Positions 7,797 through 16,486 of a stretch of 64,000 nucleotides of DNA are shown here, piece after piece. A model generated the notes under the pieces. It was not told the origin of the DNA. It worked only from the letters and a program-made list of their open reading frames with translations, and made no database searches. This stretch comes from Ruegeria sp. SCSIO 43209 (GTDB lineage Bacteria > Pseudomonadota > Alphaproteobacteria > Rhodobacterales > Rhodobacteraceae). A program made the translations under genes and the position numbers. The stretch's first letter is position 1. Every line of letters starts with the position of its first letter. The stretch lies in assembly GCF_019904295.1 (NCBI RefSeq), contig NZ_CP065359.1, positions 2,567,001-2,631,000 on the forward strand. The letters are read 5' to 3'.

Positions 7797-7955
7797 TTTC
7801 GCCTCCAATTTTGATCGACACGCTTCGTGACATTGGAGACAGGCTACTACCGGTCCGACTTTCCCACATCGGGCTTAGGTCTGACGAATTTCAAGCCGAA
7901 CGTCTTAATCAGATCAGTCAAACCAATAGATTTTTTGCAGAACCAAATGAGCAGT

Positions 7956-8837
7956 TTAGTGAGGATTAACCCCGTCGCCTTTCAGCTCGTCATCAGGTTC
8001 GAGGTGGATGACAAAGACGGAACCCGGGTACAGACACTCTAGTTCTTCCTCTATGTCGTTACATATATCGTGCGCTGCGCTGACTGGCATCGTGCCATCC
8101 ACAACAAGGTGAAACTCTACAAAGATAACATTCGCGGATCTGCGGCCTTTGAGGTCATGATACTCTAAGGCTGCGCCAAGGTTTGCTTCGATTGCATTAG
8201 AAACAGTCTGCAAGTCATGTTCCGACAGGCTCACATCCATCAGGCCATCGACGGATGCCCGAATAACTTTCCAGCCCTCCCACAAGATGTTCAGCGCAAC
8301 AAGAATTGCCAGGATCGGGTCAAGGATCAACCAGCCGGTGACAAGCGCTAGTATCAGTCCTGCGACGACACCAACAGAAGTCATAACATCCGTAAAAATG
8401 TGGCGGGAGCTCGCTTCCAAGGCGGGCGATCCCTCGCGCCTACCTGTCCTAAGCAAGAGGTAGGCCCATGCACCGTTCACACCCGTTGCAACGATATTGA
8501 CGGCAATTCCAAGCAGCGGCGCATCCTCAAGATGCGGGTTCGGGAGCGCCAGTACAGCTTCTCTGATGATCAAGAACGCCGCCAACACAATCAGCGCGCC
8601 CTCAACCACGGCTGAAAGATACTCAGCTTTTTTATGACCAAAGGGGTGGTTTTGGTCAGGGGGCTTATTGGCAACCCGAACTGCGAAATACGCCAACAAA
8701 GCCGCGACAACATTCACGGTTGATTCCATTGCGTCCGACAACAAAGCCACCGAGCCTGTCAGCCACCAAGCCAACAGTTTCAGGGCCAGTACCGCAATGG
8801 ACATCGGAATGGACCAAAGAGCGATTTTTTGTGTCAT
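7956..8837 (-). CDS. Cation diffusion facilitator (CDF) family transporter
   Basis: 293 residues from the ATG at 8837; a longer frame would start at TTG. Six TM helices are predicted in the first ~205 residues. The metal-site motifs of the family are present: LLSDAMESTVN in helix 2 (DxxxS/N type), the HPFGHKKAEYLSA loop, and RHIFTDVMTSVGV in helix 5 (HxxxD). The cytoplasmic C-terminal domain contains HDLKGRRSANVIFVEFHLVVDG and HLEPDDE, giving the usual His/Asp-rich metal-sensing fold. The pattern is closest to FieF-like proteins that export Zn, Fe, Mn or Cd by proton exchange. It stands alone, next to the Asp-repeat protein gene. Confidence 0.9.
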   Translation of the reverse strand: MTQKIALWSIPMSIAVLALKLLAWWLTGSVALLSDAMESTVNVVAALLAYFAVRVANKPPDQNHPFGHKKAEYLSAVVEGALIVLAAFLIIREAVLALPNPHLEDAPLLGIAVNIVATGVNGAWAYLLLRTGRREGSPALEASSRHIFTDVMTSVGVVAGLILALVTGWLILDPILAILVALNILWEGWKVIRASVDGLMDVSLSEHDLQTVSNAIEANLGAALEYHDLKGRRSANVIFVEFHLVVDGTMPVSAAHDICNDIEEELECLYPGSVFVIHLEPDDELKGDGVNPH

Positions 8838-9000
8838 TTGGCCGCGACCCTCAGTCAATCATAAACAGAAACTCGAGCTATTGCTGAGCTCCGAAGTTCA
8901 AAATGTAAAACAGGTGTTTGGTGAAAAGGGAATAGGCCTCACAGCTTCGTACTGGCGACCGACGACAGCATCTGGCCCCCCGCATAGCGCCAAACGACTG

Positions 9001-9909
9001 TTATTCGGATGGAAGCCCCGTCGACGAAACAGGAACAGCTTTGAGATAGGCGGCAATCGCCAAACGGTCCTCATCCGTGAGGCGTGATGTGTTCTCGATG
9101 ACGTCCACCATCTCACCACCAGCGCTGTCATAATCCGGTGTGAAGCCGGATTTCAGATACTCGGCAATGTCTGCCTCAGACCAATCAAGCTGGTCTGCGG
9201 TCAGGCCGGGGATACGCCCCTTTCCGCTGGGGTTTGGTGCTCCCGTCAACCAGAGATCGCGTTGCATGCCCCCTAAGCCGTTGCGTGGTGTATGGCACTC
9301 AGCGCAATGGCCAAGAGCCTCCACTAAGTACCGGCCATGTCGTTGTTGGTCGGTTAGATCCCCATCGAGCACCCAACCTGGCGACATGAACAAGAGCTTC
9401 CATCCCCCCAATCCGCGCCGAACGCTGAAAGGAAAACCTACGTCATGCGCAACACTTTCCGTTGCGGCTGCTGGCAGCGTGCCGAGGAATGCGTGTAGCG
9501 AAACCACGTCTTCGGCCGACATGTTGGCGTAAGAGGTATAGGGAAACGCTGGGAAATAGTGCTGCCCTTCGGGTCCGGTTCCATAGATCAAGGCATTGGC
9601 CAGATCCAGGGCAGACCAGGATCCGATACCAGCTTCCGGGTCACTGGAAATGTTGGGGGCAATGAACGTGCCGAATTCCGTCTCAAACCGGCGACCACCA
9701 GCGAGCGCTAGCTTGTCTTCACCGATCGCATCCGGCGCTGAATGACAGGATGCGCATCCTGCCGCGTGGAACACGATTTCACCTCTGGCAAGATCTGGGT
9801 TCAAACCGTCGAGTCGTGATTGATCCATTCGTTGAGGTCGGGTCAGGACCAAACCGGCCAACCCGACCAAAACAATGACGATTGCGACAAAGAAAAGAAA
9901 GCGCCGCAC
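9001..9909 (-). CDS. Membrane-anchored di-haem cytochrome c
   Basis: 302 residues beginning at a GTG that immediately precedes a hydrophobic helix (RRFLFFVAIVIVLVGLAGLVL), probably an uncleaved anchor. Two cytochrome c domains follow, with haem motifs CASCH (52-56) and CAECH (202-206). The APNISSD, LPAFPYTSYANMSAEDV and LHAFLGTLP segments are typical of the cytochrome subunits that take electrons from periplasmic alcohol, aldehyde or sorbosone dehydrogenases, where Met ligands lie in such P/Y-rich stretches. No dehydrogenase is adjacent. It follows a class II cytochrome gene by 13 bp, so both are in one operon, divergent from a LysR gene. The electron donor is unknown. Confidence 0.85.
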   Translation of the reverse strand: MRRFLFFVAIVIVLVGLAGLVLTRPQRMDQSRLDGLNPDLARGEIVFHAAGCASCHSAPDAIGEDKLALAGGRRFETEFGTFIAPNISSDPEAGIGSWSALDLANALIYGTGPEGQHYFPAFPYTSYANMSAEDVVSLHAFLGTLPAAATESVAHDVGFPFSVRRGLGGWKLLFMSPGWVLDGDLTDQQRHGRYLVEALGHCAECHTPRNGLGGMQRDLWLTGAPNPSGKGRIPGLTADQLDWSEADIAEYLKSGFTPDYDSAGGEMVDVIENTSRLTDEDRLAIAAYLKAVPVSSTGLPSE

Positions 9910-9922
9910 CGTTAGTGCCCAA

Positions 9923-10390
9923 TCAGTTCTTTGGAGCTCTGTATGCTTTGTGACATGCCGAACAGCTTCCGCCCAGATCGCCCATCGCTGCTTTCAGGGC
10001 ATCAACATCTTGACCTGCCGCAGCCTGCATCGCAACAGCGGCGTCTGCCATGGCCTGCCCTTTTGCACCCACGTCAGGGAAGTTCTCCCAGATCGCAGGC
10101 AATGCACGGGTGGTCGGATCGGACACATTGTCAGATCCCTGGGGCCACATCGCGGATTGATCGATTTGTGTCAGTACAACAAGATTATTCGCGGCCCGAG
10201 TTGCGGCCTCGGCATCATAATCGACCTCTCCCTTAGCCATTCCGCCAAGTGTACCAAGGTTGAAGGCATAGAGTTGCATGATTGAGGTACGAGCTTTCAC
10301 AGCTGGGTTTTCACTTTCTTGGGCGATGGCTGTGCCAATGGCGGCCAATGACAAAAGACCGGTCGCGAATACTGAGAACTTCTTCTTCAT
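9923..10390 (-). CDS. Class II cytochrome c (cytochrome c' / c556 type)
   Basis: 155 residues with a cleavable signal peptide (about 1-23, AIAQE). The single haem motif CSACH is at 143-147, very close to the C-terminus and followed by KAYRAPKN, exactly where cytochrome c' and c556 proteins carry it. The body is predicted as a four-helix bundle with Ala-rich heptads. A GGGAGACAC ribosome site precedes the ATG. First gene of the operon with the di-haem cytochrome, and divergent from the LysR gene. Class II cytochromes bind NO or pass electrons; nothing here distinguishes these. Confidence 0.88.
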   Translation of the reverse strand: MKKKFSVFATGLLSLAAIGTAIAQESENPAVKARTSIMQLYAFNLGTLGGMAKGEVDYDAEAATRAANNLVVLTQIDQSAMWPQGSDNVSDPTTRALPAIWENFPDVGAKGQAMADAAVAMQAAAGQDVDALKAAMGDLGGSCSACHKAYRAPKN

Positions 10391-10476
10391 GATGTGTCTC
10401 CCTGTTTAATGCTCCGAATGTTAACTTGAACGATTTTTCTTGTAATTGTTTGTTATTGGTCGTCACTTGTTAATTT

Positions 10477-11325
10477 ATGAACAACGAAAACTGGGATGAT
10501 ATTCGGTACGCGCTCGCCGTAAGCAAATACGGCTCACTCAATGCAGCGGCAGCGGCACTGGGCGTCACGCATGCGACCGTGTTGCGAAGGGTGGCCGCAT
10601 TCGAAGAGCGCAATAGCTGTGTGATTTTCCAGAAAAGCCCTTCGGGATACTCCGCCCTGCCCGAGGCCAGAGCAGTTCTGTCGGCTATGGAAAGCGTCGA
10701 AGATGCGGTGCTATCGGTCGAACGTGCGCTTGTAGGAGCAAACCGGTCTCCGGTAGGTCACGTACGTATCGCGTCAACTGACAGCCTTTGCCAGCTTGTT
10801 TTGCCCCAAATACTTAAAGAGATATCCCAGTTGTACCCTGGCTTGGAGCTGACTTTATTGAGCGGCAACAGCCATCATGATTTATCGAGATTAACTGCGG
10901 ACATCGCCGTAAGGCCCTCCATAAAACTTGAAGAAGGGCTTGTTGGGGAACGCGCAGGTACGCTGTCATTTGGAGTTTTCGACGACGGCGGCACCAATCA
11001 AAAATGGTTGCGGCTTGATGGGGCATTGAGTCGTTCTCTTCCAGCAAAATGGCTTGCCGATCATGTCAGTGCGGATGAAATGACCAACGGAGCAGATAGC
11101 TTCTTAGTGCTTCAGCAGATGGCTGCATCTGGGGTGGGCAGAGCGTTTCTGCCCTTGTTCATCGGGAACGCGGACCCTCGGCTTCAGCTATCGAGCGAGA
11201 TGGATCCTAGAATTGATGTTCCACTGTGGGTCGCGACACTTGATGAAATAGCACACACTCCGAGGTTTGCCATTGTACAACGAGCTTTGATTGATCGCAT
11301 AGCCAACAAAACACTCTGCCGCTGA
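10477..11325 (+). CDS. LysR-family transcription regulator
   Basis: 282 residues. The N-terminal helix-turn-helix is clear (FALAVSKYGSLNAAAAALGVTHATVLRRVAAFEE-like), followed by the long linker helix and an effector domain starting near HVRIASTDSLCQLVLPQILKEISQLYP. The effector domain is a little short relative to the ~300-residue norm. It is transcribed away from the two cytochrome genes across an 86-bp gap, the usual arrangement for a LysR protein that controls its divergent neighbour. The inducer is not evident. Confidence 0.88.
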   Translation: MNNENWDDIRYALAVSKYGSLNAAAAALGVTHATVLRRVAAFEERNSCVIFQKSPSGYSALPEARAVLSAMESVEDAVLSVERALVGANRSPVGHVRIASTDSLCQLVLPQILKEISQLYPGLELTLLSGNSHHDLSRLTADIAVRPSIKLEEGLVGERAGTLSFGVFDDGGTNQKWLRLDGALSRSLPAKWLADHVSADEMTNGADSFLVLQQMAASGVGRAFLPLFIGNADPRLQLSSEMDPRIDVPLWVATLDEIAHTPRFAIVQRALIDRIANKTLCR

Positions 11326-11984
11326 GAACAACGGGAAGTCGCGCCCTCGCTCGGGCGGACTGTACGCTTTCAGGCCTTCAAGGGTTTCGTCCGGTGGCAG
11401 GAAACGCGCGATCATTAAGGTTACTAACGTCGCAAAAGGCGCGGCTGACCTCTAAGGCAACCCCATTGTTCGCTGCCTGACCTACAAATCAGCTCTGATT
11501 TTCCGAAAGGGAAGTCAGATCAAACCAAACAGTCCGTCGGAGCATGAACTGGAGGCGGTGGGTTAGTTTATGAAGCAAATGTCAAATTCAACTAATGTCT
11601 AACATTGGGGGCGTCTTCTGATGACGAACGTCCACCGCTTGTCTGGTCCAACTATGACGGTTAGGTCGGGTTCGCTTGACTTTAAACAACAGGAATGCGG
11701 GGAGACATATAGCTTTGCGATTCGATAGATATTAGTTTACTGATTTTATATGTTATTTTTCCTTAGAGGAGCGCAGACACTAACATTCGCAAGTCAAGGC
11801 ATTTCCGATTAGTCAGCGCCCTTCTTAGAATTTCTCAGGTATTAGCTGCGTCTCGACCAATGAGCAAACGCGCTTCTCTCTGACATCCACTGTGGTTTGT
11901 GCCGGCTGGTGATCAGAGCCCGTAATAGGCCTTCGGCATCATCCATAGCCTCGCTCGTTTCGCAAATCGTGATGCCCAGGTCGT
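11326..11984. other. Gene-free stretch with a dispersed repeat and possible gene relics
   Basis: No intact gene is seen. A ~137-bp repeat copy lies at 11581-11717 (listed separately). On the minus strand a ~54-codon open stretch between 12003 and 11842 overlaps the end of the LacI gene in another frame and has no start of its own; it looks like the tail of a lost gene. Around 11330-11415 the minus strand encodes FLPPDETLEGLKAY, faintly like the C-terminus of enoyl-CoA hydratases, too weak to annotate. Confidence 0.5.
11581..11717 (+). repeat. Dispersed intergenic repeat A, copy 1
   Basis: About 137 bp that aligns end to end with 32196-32329. Shared blocks include GTCAAATTCAACT at the left edge, CTATGACGGTT in the middle and CAACAGGAA on the right, with scattered substitutions between. 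It encodes no convincing protein. Both copies lie in long degraded intergenic regions, which fits an old mobile or duplicated element. Confidence 0.7.
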
Positions 11985-12995
11985 CTAAATTCGTTTTGTA
12001 GAGCTCCGAACAACGAGTCGTGTGGCGAGCTCTTCGGATTTAGGTGCCTGATCAGAAGCGATCCAATCGGCTAGCGCGTCTGCTGCTCGTTCACCCATCT
12101 TAGAAACAGGTAGATGCACGCTTGTCAGAGGCGGAACGGTCACGGACGAAATTGGAAGGTCGTCAACGCCCATCATAGAAATCTGATCCGGGACGCTGAT
12201 GTTTTGCGCTTGAAGACCAAGCAAAACCCCAAGCGCAACGACGTCAGATAGGCATAAAATTGCATCTGGCTTGGTGTTTAGACCGCCGAGGTGTTTTGCA
12301 ACGTTTACTCCGCCCTGATGGCTGATCTCGGTTTCGAAGGTTGAAAGATTTCCAGCGAAGGGAAAGGTTGTAATGCCTGCAAGGCGAGCTCGTGTGCGAT
12401 CATTGTCGTGAACCGGGCCATGTACGACAGCAATGTCCCGATGTCCGAGATCTGCAAGGTGCTGCAATGCAAGTTGCGCCGCGGCTGCGTTATCATACCC
12501 GATGGTCGGCAACGGGTTTTCGGGGTCAAAGAAAGACGTAATGATTGTTGGCAACATAGTGCGCTCGATCAGATCGAGCAGCGCGGCATTGTGTGTGGCT
12601 CCGGTGATAATCAGCCCCTCAGCTCCGATATCCAGCAGGCTTTTGGCTTTCTTGGCTTCGATATCCAGATTTGCCTCGGTGGTTGCTACGATCAGTGACA
12701 ATTGGTGGTCCGACAGCTTGCGCTCTAGCGCCGCAAGAAAGCGGGCAAAGATTGCGTTGTCCAGAGTTGGGACCAATGCGCCGACAAATCTAGTGCGTCC
12801 GGAGTTGATCGCGCGCGCGGCCGCACTTGGGACAAATTTGAGGTCAGCGATGGTGGCTTGAACTTTTTCCAGAGTATCTTTCTTAACCACACTCGGTTCG
12901 TTCAACACGCGCGACACCGTCGCGACAGACACGCCCGCAGCCTTTGCTACATCTCTGAGATTTGCGCGTTTTTTAGGCTCTGGGGCTTTTTGCAT
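11985..12995 (-). CDS. LacI-family transcription regulator
   Basis: 336 residues. The DNA-binding head is textbook: NLRDVAKAAGVSVATVSRVLNE, then a hinge helix PSAAARAINS. The periplasmic-binding-protein-like effector domain begins at TRFVGALVPTLDNAIFARFL and ends with the TSVHLPVSKMGERAADAL segment typical of the family. It diverges from the DUF1989-GcvT gene across a 107-bp gap that contains two matching palindromes. Control of the DUF1989-GcvT/OpuA operon, and of itself, is the natural reading. The effector could be a methylated amine or betaine, but this is inference from the operon. Confidence 0.92.
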   Translation of the reverse strand: MQKAPEPKKRANLRDVAKAAGVSVATVSRVLNEPSVVKKDTLEKVQATIADLKFVPSAAARAINSGRTRFVGALVPTLDNAIFARFLAALERKLSDHQLSLIVATTEANLDIEAKKAKSLLDIGAEGLIITGATHNAALLDLIERTMLPTIITSFFDPENPLPTIGYDNAAAAQLALQHLADLGHRDIAVVHGPVHDNDRTRARLAGITTFPFAGNLSTFETEISHQGGVNVAKHLGGLNTKPDAILCLSDVVALGVLLGLQAQNISVPDQISMMGVDDLPISSVTVPPLTSVHLPVSKMGERAADALADWIASDQAPKSEELATRLVVRSSTKRI

Positions 12996-13044
12996 CGTAG
13001 GATTTGGTGTCCATTTCGCGGATTTCTGAGTAAAGAGTTGACAT

Positions 13045-13081
13045 ATGTAACTAGTTTCATCAACCTCTGTAACTAGTTACA
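13045..13081. promoter_or_regulatory. Two in-phase LacI-type operators
   Basis: Two copies of one palindrome: ATGTAACTAGTTTCAT (13045-13060, one mismatched pair) and TGTAACTAGTTACA (13068-13081, perfect). Their centres are 22 bp apart, about two helical turns, so two repressor dimers would sit on the same face. A TTGACA box (13038-13043) lies just left of the first copy, so binding would cover the region downstream of a plus-strand -35 element. No good -10 hexamer is visible at 17 bp. Confidence 0.8.
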
Positions 13082-13102
13082 TTTTGGGAATTCAGCAGCG
13101 AT

Positions 13103-15424
13103 ATGCAGGGGTCATCCGTCTTACACGCGTTTACCAACTCGGGGTTTGACAGCCCTGGCCGCCTGTTTCCTGGGTTTCAGAACGCTTCTGACACCCGCAT
13201 GCACATCCTTACCCCACGTGAGGCTGTTCGACTGGTCGTAAAGCACGGTGATTTGCTTTCGATAGAAGGGGTTGGTCCAAAGCAAGCACTGGATGTTGTG
13301 GCGTTCACCAATGATGGAAAGTCGGGACTGGCGGCGCTGAGTTTGACAGCAACCGGGCACGTCAAATGGGACGATTTTGATAGTACACAGCTCCTGACTT
13401 GGGTTACGGCGCATGGCGGCAGTCGGCAGGTTCCCTGTCACAGGCTGGACCACATACCCGAGCCGCTGATTCTCCGCGCAGACCACACGGTTACTGTCTG
13501 GGTGATAAGTACAACCGGGGTTACAGGGTTGATTGAAGGCAGTGCGACCGGGAACATCACAGTCTTGCACAAACCAGCAATGGTCAAAGGGCCGCCTTTG
13601 CCACCTTTGCTGGGTGATACACGGGACGAATTCACCGTGCAACGCGGCAGCGCTCTGGCCTATGAACTGAAGGCTGGAGAATTTGTTCAAATCATCGACA
13701 TTGAAGGCCAGCAGTGTTCTGACTTCATGGCGCTGCGAACTGATGGGCTGGATCGTGGCCAGGAATGGATGATCGATTCAACTGCCACTCGGTCGATGGT
13801 GCGCCGTGCCTATCCCGGCCCCGGCTTGCTGGACAAGTTCTTTGATCGTGAGATGCGCCCGCTGTTGAATGTGGTTCAGGATACCTGCGGTCGGCATGAC
13901 ACATTCGGGCTAGCCTGTACCGCTCGCGGGTATGAGGAGCGAGGGTTCCCCGGCCATCTGAACTGTTCGGATAATATGTCAAATGCCTTGGCCCCTCACG
14001 GTGTTTCACAGCGGGCTGCGTGGCCTGCAATCAACTTCTTCTGGAATACATGGATCGACCCGACAAACCATCACATTCTAACCGAGGAATCCCACTCGCG
14101 TCCCGGTGACTATGTCGCCATGCGCGCGCTTGAGGATCTGGTTTGCGTCTCGACCGCCTGCCCGGACGACATTGATCCCATCAATGGCTGGAACCCGACC
14201 GATGTGCATGTACGCATCTACCGCCCCGAAACGCCCATCCGCCGTGCGGTTGCCTATCGTGAAAAGGAAGACGCGCCCATGTCGATCAGTCAGGAGTCGG
14301 CCTTTCACGACCGTCTGGCCCCGTTAACCCAGCATTTCGCACCTGCGCGCGACCTATGGGCGCCCGTCAGTTACCCTGCCCACGGCACGTTGGGTGAATA
14401 CTGGGCGTGTCGCGAGGCGGTGACTGTTCAGGACATGAGCGGACTTCGCAAATTTGATATTGTCGGCCCGGATGCCGAGGCTCTGATGCAATTGGCCACC
14501 ACGCGCAATGTGGCGAAGCTACCGGTCTGGCGCGGGTCTTATACATTGATGTGTGACGAGAGCGGCTCGGTGATCGACGATGGCACCCTGTTCCGAATTG
14601 CGTCCGAAATCTTCCGTTGGTGTTGCGGCACCGAAGAAAGCGGGCGCGCGTTGCAAGAACTGGCCGATGCGCGTGGCCTGCAAGTGCGGATCCATGCATT
14701 GCGTGGAGCAATGCCCAACCTGGCCATTCAAGGGCCAAAGTCGCGCGAACTGCTACGCAAGATCGCCTTTACGCAACCGCATGTGCCAGGCTTGGATCAT
14801 CTGAAATGGTTCGGCGTCACCGTCGCGCGGCTACGTGACCGCGAGGGTGCGCCGTTTATGCTGTCACGCTCGGGGTATACCGGTGAGTTGGGGTATGAGG
14901 TCTTCTGTTCCAAATCCGACGCCGTTGCGATCTGGGATGCGGTGATGGCGGCTGGGGAAGAGTTTGGGATCACGCCAATGGGCTCGGCCGCCCTGGACGT
15001 CATCCGGATAGAGGCGGGGCTGGCCGCGGCCAATGCCGAGTTTGCGCCGGGTGTCGATGCCTTTGAGGCTGGTCTTGGCTTCGCCGTCGATCTGACAAAA
15101 ACCGAATTCACTGGAAAAGCCGCACTGGAACGCAACCTGCGCGAGCCACGTCGGGCGCTCAAAGGACTTTTAATCGGATGCGATGATGTGCCAGCGCACG
15201 GTGCACCCGTCTATACAGGTGAACGGCAAGTAGGTGTGGTAACGTCTGCCACCCGATCACCGACGCTGGAACACGCAATCGCAATGGCACGGTTATCCAT
15301 CGAACACGCGGAAAACGGCACTCAACTTGAGATCGGTCAACTCGACGGGCGGATGAAACGCCTGCGAGCCACCGTCTCGGATATTCCATTCATAGACCCG
15401 CAACGTAAGCGGGCGCGCGCCTGA
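13103..15424 (+). CDS. DUF1989 - GcvT (aminomethyltransferase) fusion protein
   Basis: 773 residues with at least two parts. Residues ~175-375 match DUF1989 (urea-carboxylase-associated family): IIDIEGQQCSDFMAL, NVVQDTCGRHDTFGLAC, NCSDNMSNAL, INFFWNTW, SRPGDYVAMRALEDLVCV and NGWNPTDVHV are its conserved cysteine, histidine and aspartate motifs. Residues ~400-765 form a folate-dependent aminomethyltransferase (GcvT) with DMSGLRKFDIVGPDAEAL, SRSGYTGELGYEVF and the IRIEAGLAAANAEF motif. The first ~150 residues look like a further DUF1989-related half. The first ATG lacks a clear ribosome site and an internal ATG at 13199 is an alternative. Followed by an OpuA-type transporter. GcvT domains move one-carbon units from N-methyl amines to tetrahydrofolate, so a role in catabolism of an imported methylated amine is likely. 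Confidence 0.85.
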   Translation: MQGSSVLHAFTNSGFDSPGRLFPGFQNASDTRMHILTPREAVRLVVKHGDLLSIEGVGPKQALDVVAFTNDGKSGLAALSLTATGHVKWDDFDSTQLLTWVTAHGGSRQVPCHRLDHIPEPLILRADHTVTVWVISTTGVTGLIEGSATGNITVLHKPAMVKGPPLPPLLGDTRDEFTVQRGSALAYELKAGEFVQIIDIEGQQCSDFMALRTDGLDRGQEWMIDSTATRSMVRRAYPGPGLLDKFFDREMRPLLNVVQDTCGRHDTFGLACTARGYEERGFPGHLNCSDNMSNALAPHGVSQRAAWPAINFFWNTWIDPTNHHILTEESHSRPGDYVAMRALEDLVCVSTACPDDIDPINGWNPTDVHVRIYRPETPIRRAVAYREKEDAPMSISQESAFHDRLAPLTQHFAPARDLWAPVSYPAHGTLGEYWACREAVTVQDMSGLRKFDIVGPDAEALMQLATTRNVAKLPVWRGSYTLMCDESGSVIDDGTLFRIASEIFRWCCGTEESGRALQELADARGLQVRIHALRGAMPNLAIQGPKSRELLRKIAFTQPHVPGLDHLKWFGVTVARLRDREGAPFMLSRSGYTGELGYEVFCSKSDAVAIWDAVMAAGEEFGITPMGSAALDVIRIEAGLAAANAEFAPGVDAFEAGLGFAVDLTKTEFTGKAALERNLREPRRALKGLLIGCDDVPAHGAPVYTGERQVGVVTSATRSPTLEHAIAMARLSIEHAENGTQLEIGQLDGRMKRLRATVSDIPFIDPQRKRARA

Positions 15425-15459
15425 AGGCGCATGCAACTCAACGCAACGGGAGAAAGTAC

Positions 15460-16428
15460 ATGAAAAAACTGAAACTTATTGCAACCTTGACCTTTGCTTT
15501 CGGCGCAACAACGGCGATGGCACAAGAAAAGGTTATGGTGGGCGAGCCCAGCTGGCCCGGTGCCAAAATAATGAGCCGTGTGATCGGCCAGATCATTGAG
15601 ACCCGCTTGGGTGGAGAAGCTGGCTATGCCCCCGGAGCAAACGCGGTGATCTTTGCCGCCATGGATGGCGGTCGTGGTGACATCGACGTACACCCGGATG
15701 TTTGGCTGCCGAACCAGTCGTCCTTCACGGATGAATATGTCGATCAGAAAGGCACCGTAGGTTTATCCTCAGGCAGTTACGAAGGCCGCGCCGGGATTTG
15801 CGTGCCAAACTACATGGTCGAAGATCACAACATCCGTTCGATCTACGACCTGGCGACACCCGTCGCGCAAGAGCTGTTTGACTCCGATGGCGACGGCATG
15901 GGTGAGGTCTGGGTTGGTGCCTCGGGCTGGGCCTCGACCAACACGTTCAAGGTGCGGGTGCGGGATTATGGGATCGAGACATTTCTGACGCCGACCACCG
16001 AAGACGAAACCGTGTTCTATTCCCGTCTGAAAGATCAGATCGACCAGAAGAAAGGCGCGGCCTTCTACTGCTACGCGCCACACTATGTGCACGCCTTATA
16101 TGATGTGACCATTCTGGAAGAGCCCGAGCACGACGCGGCCACCTACAAGATGGTTCAGCCCGATCAGGATGCCGATTGGTATAACAAATCCCATGTCAGC
16201 ACGGGTGAACCGGTCAAAACCGTGACAGTGGCGCATTCGAAATCGCTGGAACAGCGCAACCCGGCAGCGGCCTCTTTCCTTGCCAATATCGACATGGATG
16301 CGGGAGAGCTAAGCGGTCTGACTTATGAAGTCGTAGTCAAGGGCCGTGACACGGATGAAGTCGTAGCCGAATGGATCGCCGCCAACGGCGATATCGTCGA
16401 CGGTTGGCTGGGACTGACGACCAACTAA
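15460..16428 (+). CDS. Glycine betaine/quaternary amine ABC transporter substrate-binding protein (OpuAC-like)
   Basis: 322 residues with a cleavable signal peptide (cleavage near TAMAQE). The mature part starts VMVGEPSWPGAKIMSRVIGQII, and the family's aromatic-rich ligand segments are visible: DIDVHPDVWLPNQ, GASGWASTNTFKV and FYCYAPHYVHALY, which usually build the cation-pi cage around trimethylammonium groups. GGGAGAAA precedes the ATG. It lies 35 bp after the DUF1989-GcvT gene and ahead of the ATPase and permease genes, so it supplies the specificity of this importer. Exact substrate (glycine betaine, dimethylglycine, carnitine or another) cannot be read from sequence. Confidence 0.9.
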   Translation: MKKLKLIATLTFAFGATTAMAQEKVMVGEPSWPGAKIMSRVIGQIIETRLGGEAGYAPGANAVIFAAMDGGRGDIDVHPDVWLPNQSSFTDEYVDQKGTVGLSSGSYEGRAGICVPNYMVEDHNIRSIYDLATPVAQELFDSDGDGMGEVWVGASGWASTNTFKVRVRDYGIETFLTPTTEDETVFYSRLKDQIDQKKGAAFYCYAPHYVHALYDVTILEEPEHDAATYKMVQPDQDADWYNKSHVSTGEPVKTVTVAHSKSLEQRNPAAASFLANIDMDAGELSGLTYEVVVKGRDTDEVVAEWIAANGDIVDGWLGLTTN

Positions 16429-16435
16429 AGCCCAT

Positions 16436-16458
16436 GCGCCCCTGACTATCGGGGGCGC
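16436..16458 (+). promoter_or_regulatory. GC-rich stem-loop between the binding-protein and ATPase genes
   Basis: GCGCCCC (16436-16442) pairs perfectly with GGGGCGC (16452-16458) across a 9-nt loop, 7 bp after the binding-protein stop. No T-run follows, so it is more like a 3' mRNA-stabilising hairpin or leaky attenuator than a full terminator. Such hairpins are known to raise binding-protein output above the other transporter subunits. Confidence 0.65.
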
Positions 16459-16486
16459 GAACCAACACAATTCCAATGGGGCCAAT

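Noticed and set aside
11188..11415. Minus-strand 75-codon frame containing FLPPDETLEGLKAY
   Set aside because: Faintly like an enoyl-CoA hydratase C-terminus, but the likeness is short and the frame runs into the LysR gene on the other strand.
11842..12003. ~54-codon minus-strand open stretch overlapping the LacI gene end
   Set aside because: No start of its own and no family match. Could be a relic of a lost gene but cannot be supported.
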